This document shows positions 51,761 through 60,898 of a stretch of 64,000 nucleotides of DNA, in pieces. Positions within the stretch are counted from its first letter, which is position 1. Every line of letters starts with the position of its first letter. The stretch covers positions 236,613 to 300,612 of the forward strand of contig JAEUUA010000023.1 of the NCBI GenBank assembly GCA_016787755.1, written 5' to 3'. A program made the position numbers and the translations under genes. This DNA is from Cyclobacteriaceae bacterium. GTDB lineage: Bacteria > Bacteroidota > Bacteroidia > Cytophagales > Cyclobacteriaceae. The notes under the pieces were generated by a model, which ran no database searches, was not told the origin of the DNA, and worked only from the letters and a program-made list of their open reading frames with translations.

Positions 51761-53992
51761 ATGAAACATATTTTACTAATGCTTTTCTTGGTTGGCTCTG
51801 TGATGTCAATGGCACAGGAATCTCCACAATGGAAAGGAAAATTTGAGCAGCTTGACCAAACGCTGCCCACTCCCAACGAATATCGCACCGGATCGGGAGC
51901 ACCAGGGCCAAAGTATTGGCAGCAAAAAGCTGATTACGAGATTGCTGTTGAATTAAATGATCTCAATCAAAGCATTTCAGGAACAGAGAAAATAACCTAC
52001 CACAACAATTCACCTGATGTATTGAAATATTTATGGTTGCAGTTGGATCAAAATCTTTTTGATAAGGAAAGCAATACGGGAAAAACTGCGGTCAGTTCTG
52101 TCCAAGATTCAGTTACCGCGAAAACAATGGCGGGTCAGTTTAGCCTGTATAATTTTGAAGGCGGGTATAAAATAAAATCTGTAACCGATGCGGGTGGCAA
52201 ACTTTTAAAAACTACGGTCAATAAAACCATGATGCGTGTTGATTTACCTCAGCCGCTAAAGTCGGGGGAAAAAGTTACGTTTCAAGTAGCATGGTCCTAT
52301 ACCATCAACGATCGCAATTTTCAAGGTGGGCGAAGCGGGTACGAATATTTCCCTGATGAAGATAATTATGTGTATACCATCGCACAGTTTTTCCCGCGCA
52401 TGTGTGTATATGATGATGTGGTGGGCTGGCAGAACAAACAATTCTTAGGTCGCTCAGAGTTTACACTTCCTTTCGGGGATTATAAAGTTTCCATCACTGT
52501 GCCTGCAGATCATATTATTGCAGCCACTGGTATGATTCAAAATCCTCAGCAAGTCCTTACCAAGACGGAGATTGAACGTTTTGAAAAAGCAAAAACTACT
52601 TTTGACAAACCTATTGTAATTGTAACTCAGGCGGAAGCTACCGCAAAAGAAAAAACAAAATCGAAAGACAAAAAGACCTGGCAATTTGCCGCCACCAATG
52701 TGCGCGACTTTGCCTTTGCTTCTTCACGCAAATTTATTTGGGATGCCATGGCCGTAAAGCTCGCGACAACAACTCCGCTTGCCATGTCTTACTATCCTAA
52801 AGAAGGCAATCCACTTTGGGAAAAAGAATCGACCATAGCCGTAAAAAACACGCTTGAGGTTTATTCAAAATACACTGTTGATTACCCCTATCCGCAAGCA
52901 ACATCAGTGCATGCTGCTTCTATTGGTATGGAGTATCCTATGATCTGTTTCAACTTTGGCCGCCCGGCAAAAGATGGAACGTACACAACCCAAACTCTAC
53001 AGCGCATGTTAGGCGTGGTTATTCATGAAGTAGGCCATAATTTCTTCCCCATGATTATCAACAATGACGAACGCCAGACAACCTGGATGGATGAAGGTGT
53101 TGATAGCTTTGTTCAATTGCTTACTGAACTGGAGCGCTATCCCAATCTTGATTGGAGTCGCGGCAAGCCTGCAGGCATTGTTCCTTTTATGAAAGGTGAT
53201 AAATCAATCATGCGCCCTCTTATGACAAGTGGCGAAAATGTGGTTGCCATTGGTTCAGAGCAATATGCGAAAGCAGCCACCGCACTTTTCATTCTTCGTG
53301 AAACCGTAATGGGGCCAGAATTATTTGATAAGGCTTTTAAGGAGTATGCTGAACGTTGGGCGTTTAAACATCCTAAGCCCGCTGATTTTTTCCGAACGAT
53401 GGAAGATGCATCAGCCGTTGACTTGGATTGGTTTTGGAGGGGTTGGTTTTATGGCACCGATAACGTAGATATGTCATTGGATGATGTAAAGTGGTTTAAG
53501 GTTCGAAAAGATCAGGCAACACTTGAAAACAAAACTAAGTCTGCTACAAAAGGGGATTTGGCTTCGGGTAGTAAAGGTGCTGATGGCAAGCCTTCAGACT
53601 TTAGTCAGGGGCCAAACTACTTTAGTGTTCTTCCAACAGATAATCGTTTCTATGGTGAGTTTGCTAACCGATTGGATGATAAGGCCGTGATTTCAAAAAT
53701 GGAGAATAAAAATTTCTATGAGATTACACTCACCAATAAAGGGGGATTAGTGATGCCTGTAATTATCGAATGGACTTTTAAAGATGGAAGCAAAGAAATA
53801 GAACGATTGCCAGCAGAAATCTGGCGGCTCAATGAAACCAAAGTAACTAAGGTCTTCGCAAAAGATAAAGAGGTCATAAACATCGTTATAGATCCCTTAA
53901 AGGAAACTGCTGATATTAGCATGGAAGACAATGTATTTCCGAAGGTTGTTGCTCCCACTAAATTTGATGAGTTAAGGAAAAAAGGGAAATAA
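51761..53992 (+). CDS. Exported M1 family metallopeptidase, paralogue 1
   Basis: M1 peptidases are zinc aminopeptidases. The 743-residue protein has a signal peptide (MKHILLMLFLVGSVMSMAQ), an N-terminal saddle domain, and the zinc site H422-E-V-G-H426 with E445 in WMDEGVDSF. The exopeptidase motif appears as GMEYPMICFN instead of GAMEN, as in this Bacteroidota subgroup. The C-terminal part ends with a beta domain (FYEITLTNKGGLVMPVIIEWTFKDGS). Preceded by HupE, followed by a clear terminator and then paralogue 2. Substrates unknown. Confidence 0.93.
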   Translation: MKHILLMLFLVGSVMSMAQESPQWKGKFEQLDQTLPTPNEYRTGSGAPGPKYWQQKADYEIAVELNDLNQSISGTEKITYHNNSPDVLKYLWLQLDQNLFDKESNTGKTAVSSVQDSVTAKTMAGQFSLYNFEGGYKIKSVTDAGGKLLKTTVNKTMMRVDLPQPLKSGEKVTFQVAWSYTINDRNFQGGRSGYEYFPDEDNYVYTIAQFFPRMCVYDDVVGWQNKQFLGRSEFTLPFGDYKVSITVPADHIIAATGMIQNPQQVLTKTEIERFEKAKTTFDKPIVIVTQAEATAKEKTKSKDKKTWQFAATNVRDFAFASSRKFIWDAMAVKLATTTPLAMSYYPKEGNPLWEKESTIAVKNTLEVYSKYTVDYPYPQATSVHAASIGMEYPMICFNFGRPAKDGTYTTQTLQRMLGVVIHEVGHNFFPMIINNDERQTTWMDEGVDSFVQLLTELERYPNLDWSRGKPAGIVPFMKGDKSIMRPLMTSGENVVAIGSEQYAKAATALFILRETVMGPELFDKAFKEYAERWAFKHPKPADFFRTMEDASAVDLDWFWRGWFYGTDNVDMSLDDVKWFKVRKDQATLENKTKSATKGDLASGSKGADGKPSDFSQGPNYFSVLPTDNRFYGEFANRLDDKAVISKMENKNFYEITLTNKGGLVMPVIIEWTFKDGSKEIERLPAEIWRLNETKVTKVFAKDKEVINIVIDPLKETADISMEDNVFPKVVAPTKFDELRKKGK

Positions 53993-54021
53993 TTGGAACC
54001 AATTTCTAATTTAAAATTCTT

Positions 54022-54047
54022 AAAGCCCCGTTCCTGGGGCTTTTTTT
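54022..54047 (+). terminator. Rho-independent terminator after M1 paralogue 1
   Basis: AAAGCCCC (54022-54029), a 6-nt loop, GGGGCTTT (54036-54043) and a run of seven T. It separates the first M1 gene from the second. Confidence 0.88.
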
Positions 54048-54073
54048 GCTTCTCGTAATAGTCAGAAAGTCTG

Positions 54074-54103
54074 CTTGAATTAAGATTACGATGCTTATTT
54101 TTG
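54074..54103 (+). promoter_or_regulatory. Candidate promoter for M1 paralogue 2
   Basis: CTTG (54074-54077) and TATTTTTG (54096-54103) are 18 bp apart, close to the Bacteroidota TTTG-N19-TAnnTTTG consensus. The -7 element lies 28 bp before the ATG at 54132, and 49 bp after the preceding terminator's end, so paralogue 2 is likely transcribed on its own. Confidence 0.5.
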
Positions 54104-54131
54104 ATGCCCAAATTTGAAACAATTATTTACT

Positions 54132-56369
54132 ATGAATAAGCTAATAACCATTGCATGCCTTTTATTGACTTTGCCGCTTGCGGCACAGGACTGGAAGGGA
54201 AAGTTTGAGCAACTTGATCAATTGCTCCCAACGCCTAATGAATACCGCACGGCTTCCGGTGCACCCGGTTTCAAGTATTGGCAACAGCAGGCAGACTATT
54301 TAATCAATGCAGAACTGCATGACGACACACAAAGTATTACCGGTGCTGAGACAATCACGTATCACAATAATTCTCCTGATGCACTTACTTATCTCTGGTT
54401 GCAATTGGATCAGAATATCAATGCCAAAGGAAACAACACCATTAAGTCCAGTAACACAAGTATAAAAGATTCAGTGGACGCAAAATCATTATCCGCTTCA
54501 TTGGCATTAGATGATTTTGATGGCGGCTTTAAAATTAAGTCTGTGAAAGATGCTTTGGGTAAAGAACTAAAATATACAATCAATCAAACCATGATGCGTA
54601 TCGACCTTCCCAAGACATTGGCAGCAGGTCAAAAAATGTCTTTCTCAATCGAATGGTCTTTTAAAATAAATGACCGGATGAAGGACGCAACGCCCAATGA
54701 TGGCCGTAGTGGTATGGAATATTTTCCCGAGGACGGAAATTATTTATATATCATCGCACAATGGTTTCCACGCATGTGCGTATATGATGATGTAGTGGGT
54801 TGGCAAAACAAACAATTTTTAGGTCAAGGTGAATTTACTTTGAGCTTCGGAAACTATGATGTTAACCTTACTCTTCCTGCAGATTTTATTGCAGCTGGAA
54901 CCGGGATGGTTCAAAACTTAAAAGAAGTGCTTACTGCAGACCAGTACGCTCGCTTCGTGAAAGCAAAGACCACCTTCGATAAACCCGTTGTTATCTGTAC
55001 CCAATCGGAAGCAATGCAACGTGAAAAAACAAAATCAAATGATAAGAAGGTGTGGAAGTTTAAAGCAGAAAATGTGCGTGACTTTGCATTTGCAACATCG
55101 CGCAAATTTATTTGGGATGCGATGGCCGTGAAGATTGGTAACAGCACACCTCTTGCCATGTCTTATTATCCTAAAGAAGGAAATCCTTTGTGGGAGAAAG
55201 AATCAACCATCGCGGTAAAGAATACAATCTCAACCTATTCAAAGTATACGATCGATTATCCGTATCCTCAAGCCACATCTGTTCACGCTGCTTCTTTGGG
55301 AATGGAGTATCCTATGATCTGTTTCAATTTTGGCAGACCGAATAAAGAAGGAAAATATTCTGATCGCCTTAAGTGGGGAATGATTGGTGTAATCATTCAC
55401 GAAGTAGGCCACAATTTTTTCCCTATGATTATCAACAATGACGAACGTCAATGGACCTGGATGGATGAAGGCGTGAATACGTTTGTTCAATATCGTACTG
55501 AAGTAGAAAACTATCCTGATAAACCCATTGGTCGCGGACCAGCCGCTAACATTGTTCCCTACATGAAAGGCAATGCTGATTTACAAAGACCGTTGATGGT
55601 TAACTCCGAATCAGTTGTGCGATCTAATTTTGGAAATGAACAATATGCAAAGTGTGCCACTGCACTAAACATTCTTCGCGAAACGGTAATGGGGCCAGAA
55701 CTTTTTGATCAGGCATTTAAAGAATATGCTCAACGTTGGGCACTCAAACATCCAAAGCCGGCTGATTTTTTCCGCACACTTGAAGATGCATCGGCTGTAG
55801 ATTTGGATTGGTTTTGGCGCGGTTGGTTCTATACGACCGACAATTGCGATATGTCACTGGATGATGTGAAATGGTTTAAAGTGCGCAAGGATCAGGCAAC
55901 TGTTGAGAACAAAACAAAAACTGCAACAAAAGGTGATTTGGCTTCTAAAGGTGGTGATGATAATAAACCTGCTGACTTTAGTCAAGGCCCAAAATACTTC
56001 AGTGTTCTTCCTACCGACAATCGTTTTTATGGTGAGTTTGCCAATCGGTTAGATGATAAAGCCGTGATCTCAAAAATGGAAACAAAAAATTTCTATGAGA
56101 TAACTCTTTCTAATAAAGGCGGATTGATTATGCCCGTAATTATTGAGTGGACATTTAAAGACGGCAGTAAGGAAATTGAAAGGCTCCCTGCTGAAATCTG
56201 GCGCTTGAACGAAACCAAGGTAACTAAGGTGTTTGCAAAAGATAAGGAAGTGATGAATGTAGTGATCGATCCTTTGAAAGAAACCGCAGACATCAGCGTA
56301 GAAAACAATGCGTTTCCAAAGACACCTCAACCTGCCAAGTTTGATGAGTTGAAGAAAAAAGTGAAATAA
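54132..56369 (+). CDS. Exported M1 family metallopeptidase, paralogue 2
   Basis: A 745-residue paralogue of the first M1 protein, with signal peptide (MNKLITIACLLLTLPLAAQ), H423-E-V-G-H427 and E446, and the same GMEYPMICFNFGRP strand. Start ATG 54132 is chosen; a TTG at 54114 would add six residues. It is closest to paralogue 1, with the whole C-terminus (FYEITLSNKGGLIMPVIIEWTFKDGS) nearly identical in protein. Internal differences cluster in the loop between HEVGH and the helical domain (RTEVENYPDKPIGRG). Confidence 0.93.
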   Translation: MNKLITIACLLLTLPLAAQDWKGKFEQLDQLLPTPNEYRTASGAPGFKYWQQQADYLINAELHDDTQSITGAETITYHNNSPDALTYLWLQLDQNINAKGNNTIKSSNTSIKDSVDAKSLSASLALDDFDGGFKIKSVKDALGKELKYTINQTMMRIDLPKTLAAGQKMSFSIEWSFKINDRMKDATPNDGRSGMEYFPEDGNYLYIIAQWFPRMCVYDDVVGWQNKQFLGQGEFTLSFGNYDVNLTLPADFIAAGTGMVQNLKEVLTADQYARFVKAKTTFDKPVVICTQSEAMQREKTKSNDKKVWKFKAENVRDFAFATSRKFIWDAMAVKIGNSTPLAMSYYPKEGNPLWEKESTIAVKNTISTYSKYTIDYPYPQATSVHAASLGMEYPMICFNFGRPNKEGKYSDRLKWGMIGVIIHEVGHNFFPMIINNDERQWTWMDEGVNTFVQYRTEVENYPDKPIGRGPAANIVPYMKGNADLQRPLMVNSESVVRSNFGNEQYAKCATALNILRETVMGPELFDQAFKEYAQRWALKHPKPADFFRTLEDASAVDLDWFWRGWFYTTDNCDMSLDDVKWFKVRKDQATVENKTKTATKGDLASKGGDDNKPADFSQGPKYFSVLPTDNRFYGEFANRLDDKAVISKMETKNFYEITLSNKGGLIMPVIIEWTFKDGSKEIERLPAEIWRLNETKVTKVFAKDKEVMNVVIDPLKETADISVENNAFPKTPQPAKFDELKKKVK

Positions 56370-56532
56370 TTCTTTTAAGGATATTAGTAAAGCAGTTCCT
56401 ATCAGATTAGTAGAGATTAGAGAAACATCTTTCTTTTTGATCAATATGCCATCAAGTAAGGTAGTAGGAAGGGAATTTCGCAGTCTGCCGAATAAAATAT
56501 CAACGGTGGTGATACAATCCGGTTCGTCTTCC

Positions 56533-56540
56533 TATTTTTG
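56533..56540 (+). promoter_or_regulatory. Candidate -7 element for M1 paralogue 3
   Basis: TATTTTTG matches the TAnnTTTG consensus 26 bp before the ATG at 56567. A -33 element is not clear. The preceding 160 bp holds no gene. Confidence 0.35.
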
Positions 56541-56566
56541 AGGTTCTAACATTTAGAATTGTTCCT

Positions 56567-58792
56567 ATGCGTACGTATCTAGCTATAATCGCTTTATTCT
56601 TTATCAGTTCCTCTCTTTTCTCACAGCAAAAGTGGCAGGGAAAATTTGAACAATTAGACAAAATTTTACCTACCCCTAACAGTTATCGTTCCGCCTCCGG
56701 TGCGCCAGGTGTAGATTACTGGCAACAACGTGCGGATTACGATATTGATGTTGATCTTAATGAGGACACTCAGGTAATTACCGGTAGGGAAACAATTACC
56801 TACTACAACAATGCTCCGGAAGTAATGCGATATGTGTGGCTACAACTAGATCAAAATAATCTTTCTAACGGAAATATGACCGACAAAACCGAAACGAATC
56901 GGGTGCGTGATTCAATTCCAACAAAGTATTTTCCGCTAGCATCCGATACCTATGGATATGATGGCGGTTTTAAAATAAAATCGGTGAAAGATGCTGCTAC
57001 GGGGAAAGACCTGCCTTACCTCATCAACTTTACGATGATGCGCGTTGATTTACCGGCTACTTTAAAAACAGGTGAGAAGTATAGCTTCAGGGTGGAGTGG
57101 AGTTATGTGGAAAAAGATCGAATGAAATTTGGGGAACGGGGAGGCTATGAATTCTTCCCCGAAGATGGCAATGCACTTTATACCATTGCGCAATGGTTTC
57201 CGCGCATGTGTGTGTTCGATGATTACGAAGGTTGGCAGAACAAGCAGTTTTTGGGACAAGGCGAATTTGCGTTGGTATTTGGAAATTATCGCGTACGCAT
57301 CACAGTTCCTTCCGATCATATTGTAGGCGCCAGTGGGATGCTTCAAAATCCGAAAGATGTTTTAACAAAGCAACAAATCGAACGCTTTGAAAAAGCAAAA
57401 AAAACATTTGATGCTCCTGTATTTATTGTCACGGAAGATGAAGCCAGAAAAGCCGAGAAGTCACAATCGAAGAAAAAAAGTACATGGGATTTTTATGCAG
57501 AGAATGTGCGCGACTTTGCGTTTGCTACTTCCCGCAAATTTATCTGGGATGCCATGGCTGTTAAAGTTGGGGACAAGACTCCGTTAGCGCAATCCTTGTA
57601 TTCAAAAGAAGGAAATCCACTATGGGCAAAAGAATCTACCAAAGCAATTAAAAATACCTTGGAGGTTTATTCTGAGCGTACATTTGATTATCCCTATCCC
57701 ACTGCCTACTCAGTTCACAGCGCTAACCAAGGCATGGAATATCCTATGATTTGTTTTAATGGAGGCCGCCCTAAAGCAGATGGCACCTATTCGCAACGTA
57801 CCTACGAAGGCATGGTAGGAGTAATCATTCATGAAGTAGGTCATAATTTTTTCCCGATGATTGTAAACTCAGACGAACGTCAATGGAGTTGGATGGACGA
57901 GGGACTCAATTCATTTTTGGAAAGAGAAACAAAACGCGAACGCTATCCCGATGTAAATATCAATTGGGGTTCACCTAAGGGATTGGCCGGTTATATGCGG
58001 GGCGATAAAAACATGATGCGCCCCATCATGTGGCAATCGGATGATATACCCGGTGGAGATTTTGGTCCTAACGCATACGGCAAACCCGCAGCAGCACTCA
58101 CGTTGTTGCGCGAAACGGTAATGGAGCCTGAGCTTTTTGATAAAGCTTTTAAAGAGTATGCGCAGCGTTGGGCGTTTAAACATCCTAAACCTGCAGATTT
58201 TTTCCGCACCATGGAAGACGCATCAGCTGTTGATTTGGATTGGTTTTGGCGTGGATGGTTTTATACAGTAGATAATGTGGATGTGGAGTTAGATGAAGTG
58301 AAATGGTTTAAGGTAAAAGCTCAACCCATAGATGTTGAAACTAAAAATGTAAAAACGAAAAGCGGAGATCTCGCAGCCAATGGCAGCAAAGGCAAGGCTA
58401 CTGATTTCAACAATGGTGCGCAAGAGTTTACCATGATCAATACACCCGACCATGCATACGGAGAATTTAAGAATAGACTGAATGATGCCGATGTTCGTCA
58501 AAAGTTGGAAGGAAAAAATCTTTACGAGGTCACATTAAAAAATAAGGGTGGCCTGATAACGCCCGTTATTATTGAATGGACGTTTGCTGATGGAAGCAAA
58601 GAGATAGAAAAACTACCGGCAGAAATCTGGCGCTTGAACGAACTTGAAGTGAAGAAAGTATTCGTGAAAGAAAAGGAAGTGACTCGTGTTGTGATTGACC
58701 CAACAGGCGAAACCGGTGAAGTGAATACCAGCGATAACGTATTTCCAAAAAAATCTGGCGATAGTAAGTTTGATAAGTTGAAGAAGAATTGA
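56567..58792 (+). CDS. Exported M1 family metallopeptidase, paralogue 3
   Basis: The 741-residue protein has a signal peptide (MRTYLAIIALFFISSSLFSQ) and the zinc site H422-E-V-G-H426 with the third ligand in WMDEGLNSFLE. It is more divergent than the other two: GMEYPMICFNGGRP, DRMKFGERGGYEFFPEDGN, and a C-terminus lacking the ADISMED segment. The signal peptide, KWQGKFEQL start and the helical domain sequence PADFFRTMEDASAVDLDWFWRGWFY are shared by all three. A strong terminator follows. Confidence 0.93.
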   Translation: MRTYLAIIALFFISSSLFSQQKWQGKFEQLDKILPTPNSYRSASGAPGVDYWQQRADYDIDVDLNEDTQVITGRETITYYNNAPEVMRYVWLQLDQNNLSNGNMTDKTETNRVRDSIPTKYFPLASDTYGYDGGFKIKSVKDAATGKDLPYLINFTMMRVDLPATLKTGEKYSFRVEWSYVEKDRMKFGERGGYEFFPEDGNALYTIAQWFPRMCVFDDYEGWQNKQFLGQGEFALVFGNYRVRITVPSDHIVGASGMLQNPKDVLTKQQIERFEKAKKTFDAPVFIVTEDEARKAEKSQSKKKSTWDFYAENVRDFAFATSRKFIWDAMAVKVGDKTPLAQSLYSKEGNPLWAKESTKAIKNTLEVYSERTFDYPYPTAYSVHSANQGMEYPMICFNGGRPKADGTYSQRTYEGMVGVIIHEVGHNFFPMIVNSDERQWSWMDEGLNSFLERETKRERYPDVNINWGSPKGLAGYMRGDKNMMRPIMWQSDDIPGGDFGPNAYGKPAAALTLLRETVMEPELFDKAFKEYAQRWAFKHPKPADFFRTMEDASAVDLDWFWRGWFYTVDNVDVELDEVKWFKVKAQPIDVETKNVKTKSGDLAANGSKGKATDFNNGAQEFTMINTPDHAYGEFKNRLNDADVRQKLEGKNLYEVTLKNKGGLITPVIIEWTFADGSKEIEKLPAEIWRLNELEVKKVFVKEKEVTRVVIDPTGETGEVNTSDNVFPKKSGDSKFDKLKKN

Positions 58793-58813
58793 TCTACCTC
58801 ATTCATTGTCAAT

Positions 58814-58841
58814 AAAAGAGGAGTTTACGCTCCTCTTTTTT
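58814..58841 (+). terminator. Rho-independent terminator after M1 paralogue 3
   Basis: AAAAGAGGAG (58814-58823), a 6-nt loop and CTCCTCTTTT (58830-58839), with T-run to 58841. Closes the M1 cluster. Confidence 0.88.
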
Positions 58842-58915
58842 GCTTCTATGACTTTCGTAATTAATACCGGGTGTTATTTGAATACGCTCACAAACAATCC
58901 AACTATATTTACACC

Positions 58916-60118
58916 ATGTCTGATATTTTTACCTCCCCGAGTCGCATTATTGTAACCTGTGGCAAGCGTCATGCTCCTTATCTGGAAAAAGAAATTGTTG
59001 AATTGGGGTTTACTCCTGTTCGCACATTTATGACGGGTGTTGAACTAAAAGGCACTGTCAATGATTGTATTGTTTTAAATCTCAATTTGCGATGTGCCAG
59101 TCAGGTACTCTATTCATTAAAAGAGCTGAAGGCCAATAGTCCCGAGGAAGTGTATGATCACCTGATTCACTATCCGTGGGAAAATTTTCTCACCAACGAA
59201 AGTTACTTTTCGATCACCAGTCATGCCAGTCACTTTACTGTTAATAACGAATTGTTTGTAAACATGAAAGTGAAAGACGCCATTGCCGATCGCATGCGTA
59301 GGGAGACGATGCGCAGACCCGACTCAGGCTCCGCACGTGATGGCGCAGTTTTTCATTTATTTTGGAAAGATGAGAACGCAGAAATTTTTCTGGACACATC
59401 CGGTGAAACCGTAGCCAAGCATGGATACAGAAAAATTCCTGGCAAGGCGCCTATGCTCGAGTCGCTGACTGCGGCTTCACTTATGGCAACCAAATGGGAT
59501 CGAAAATCACCGTTTGTGAACCCTATGTGCGGATCGTCAACCATTGCCATTGAAGCTGCTTTACTGGCCACTAATCGCAAGCCCGGTTTGCTTCGGGATA
59601 ATTATTCATTTATGCATGTGACTGGTTATGATCCTTCCTTCCTTACTGAGCAAAAGGAAAAACTGAAAACACAGATCAAAGAAGTTCCAAATCTTAAAAT
59701 TATCGCCACCGATATTAGTGAAGATGCTATCAAGATTTCAAAAATAAATGCTGAGCTGGCGGGTGTTAATCACCTGATTGAATTTGCTGTGTGTGATTTT
59801 GAATCCACACGAATACCTGAACCTCCAGGTGTAATTTATTTTAATCCTGAATACGGAGAGCGCTTAGGTGACATCACTGAACTAGAAGCAACATATGCCC
59901 GCATGGGCGATTTCATGAAGAAGAAATGTCAGGGTTATTTAGGCTACATTTTCACCGGAAATCTAGACCTTGCTAAAAAAATAGGATTGAAAGCTAGTCG
60001 TAGAATTGAATTCTATACAGCCAAAATTGATTGCCGGTTACTGGAATATGAATTGTATGGTGGAAGCCGGAGAGAACCAAAACCAGAGTCACTCACATTG
60101 CCAGAAGCAAATACTTAA
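58916..60118 (+). CDS. THUMP-domain class I SAM-dependent RNA methyltransferase (RlmL/YpsC type)
   Basis: The 400-residue protein from ATG 58916 (MSDIFTSPSRI; earlier codons at 58871 add a leader without homology) has a ferredoxin-like/THUMP region (about 10-160: ACLEKEI-like region, SQVLYSLKEL, DAIADRMRRE), then a Rossmann methyltransferase domain with NPMCGSSTIAIEAALLA, IATDISEDAIKISKINAELAG and the catalytic loop as FNPEYGERLGD. The loop is NPEY, not NPPY, which I think is normal in this branch. It probably methylates guanosine N2 in 23S rRNA or tRNA; target not proven. The following gene starts 11 bp after. Confidence 0.88.
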   Translation: MSDIFTSPSRIIVTCGKRHAPYLEKEIVELGFTPVRTFMTGVELKGTVNDCIVLNLNLRCASQVLYSLKELKANSPEEVYDHLIHYPWENFLTNESYFSITSHASHFTVNNELFVNMKVKDAIADRMRRETMRRPDSGSARDGAVFHLFWKDENAEIFLDTSGETVAKHGYRKIPGKAPMLESLTAASLMATKWDRKSPFVNPMCGSSTIAIEAALLATNRKPGLLRDNYSFMHVTGYDPSFLTEQKEKLKTQIKEVPNLKIIATDISEDAIKISKINAELAGVNHLIEFAVCDFESTRIPEPPGVIYFNPEYGERLGDITELEATYARMGDFMKKKCQGYLGYIFTGNLDLAKKIGLKASRRIEFYTAKIDCRLLEYELYGGSRREPKPESLTLPEANT

Positions 60119-60128
60119 ATCCATTAGT

Positions 60129-60884
60129 TTGAAACGAATACTTATTCTAGTGTTAAGTTTATGTTTGAGTACCATGAGCATAAGTCAAACTAATGTAATA
60201 GCCCATCGGGGTGCTTGGAAGAATAAAAGCCTACCAGAAAATTCTATCGCTTCGCTTAAACATGCTATAGAGTTAGGTTGCTACGGTAGCGAGTTTGATG
60301 TTCATCTCTCAGCTGATTCAATACCATTTGTCCTTCATGATCATTCCATACAAGGAATTCACATTGAGAAAGCATCTTCTAAAGAGCTTGCTAAAATAAA
60401 ACTCTCCAACGGTGAATCACTCCCAACTTTGGAGGCTTATCTCAATGCCGGAAAGAATCAAACAAAAACCAGATTGGTTCTTGAAATTAAAAGCTCCAGC
60501 GTCAGCAAAGCGCGTTCCTTAAATCTTGCCCGCGCTTGTGTGTTACTGGTAGAAAAGACGGGAGTGGCTTCGATTACTGAATACATTGCTTTTGATTTTG
60601 ATGTGTGTTTAAAAGTAAAGGAGCTAAACCCAAAGGCAAGTGTCAGTTACCTGAACGGAGATAAAACACCTGCAGAGCTTGAGGTTGCAGGTTTAAATGG
60701 ATTTGATTATCATTATTCCATTCTCAAAAAGAATGAAGACTGGTTAACCGAGGCACAAAAAAGAAATCTCACCACCAATGCCTGGACCGTGAATGATGGG
60801 GAGACTATGCGTTGGATGATTGATCGGAAGATCGATTACATCACTACAAACGAACCTGAAAAACTTCTTGAATTACTAAAGTGA
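60129..60884 (+). CDS. Exported glycerophosphodiester phosphodiesterase
   Basis: GDPD enzymes hydrolyse glycerophosphodiesters to glycerol 3-phosphate and an alcohol. The 251-residue product shows AHRGAWKNKSLPENSIASL, the EFDVHLSADSIPFVLHD metal and catalytic segment and LVLEIKSSS. The frame extends upstream into the previous gene, so the start is chosen as TTG 60129 (MKRILILVLSLCLSTMSIS), 10 bp after the methyltransferase stop, giving a signal peptide. No ATG is available before the conserved HRGA motif except inside the signal region. Probably periplasmic phospholipid turnover. Confidence 0.88.
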   Translation: MKRILILVLSLCLSTMSISQTNVIAHRGAWKNKSLPENSIASLKHAIELGCYGSEFDVHLSADSIPFVLHDHSIQGIHIEKASSKELAKIKLSNGESLPTLEAYLNAGKNQTKTRLVLEIKSSSVSKARSLNLARACVLLVEKTGVASITEYIAFDFDVCLKVKELNPKASVSYLNGDKTPAELEVAGLNGFDYHYSILKKNEDWLTEAQKRNLTTNAWTVNDGETMRWMIDRKIDYITTNEPEKLLELLK

Positions 60885-60898
60885 TTCACTTATTGGGT

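Noticed and set aside
56070..56444. Minus-strand open frames across the end of M1 paralogue 2
   Set aside because: They recur in the same relative place in all three M1 genes, because the coding strand is conserved; they are shadows.
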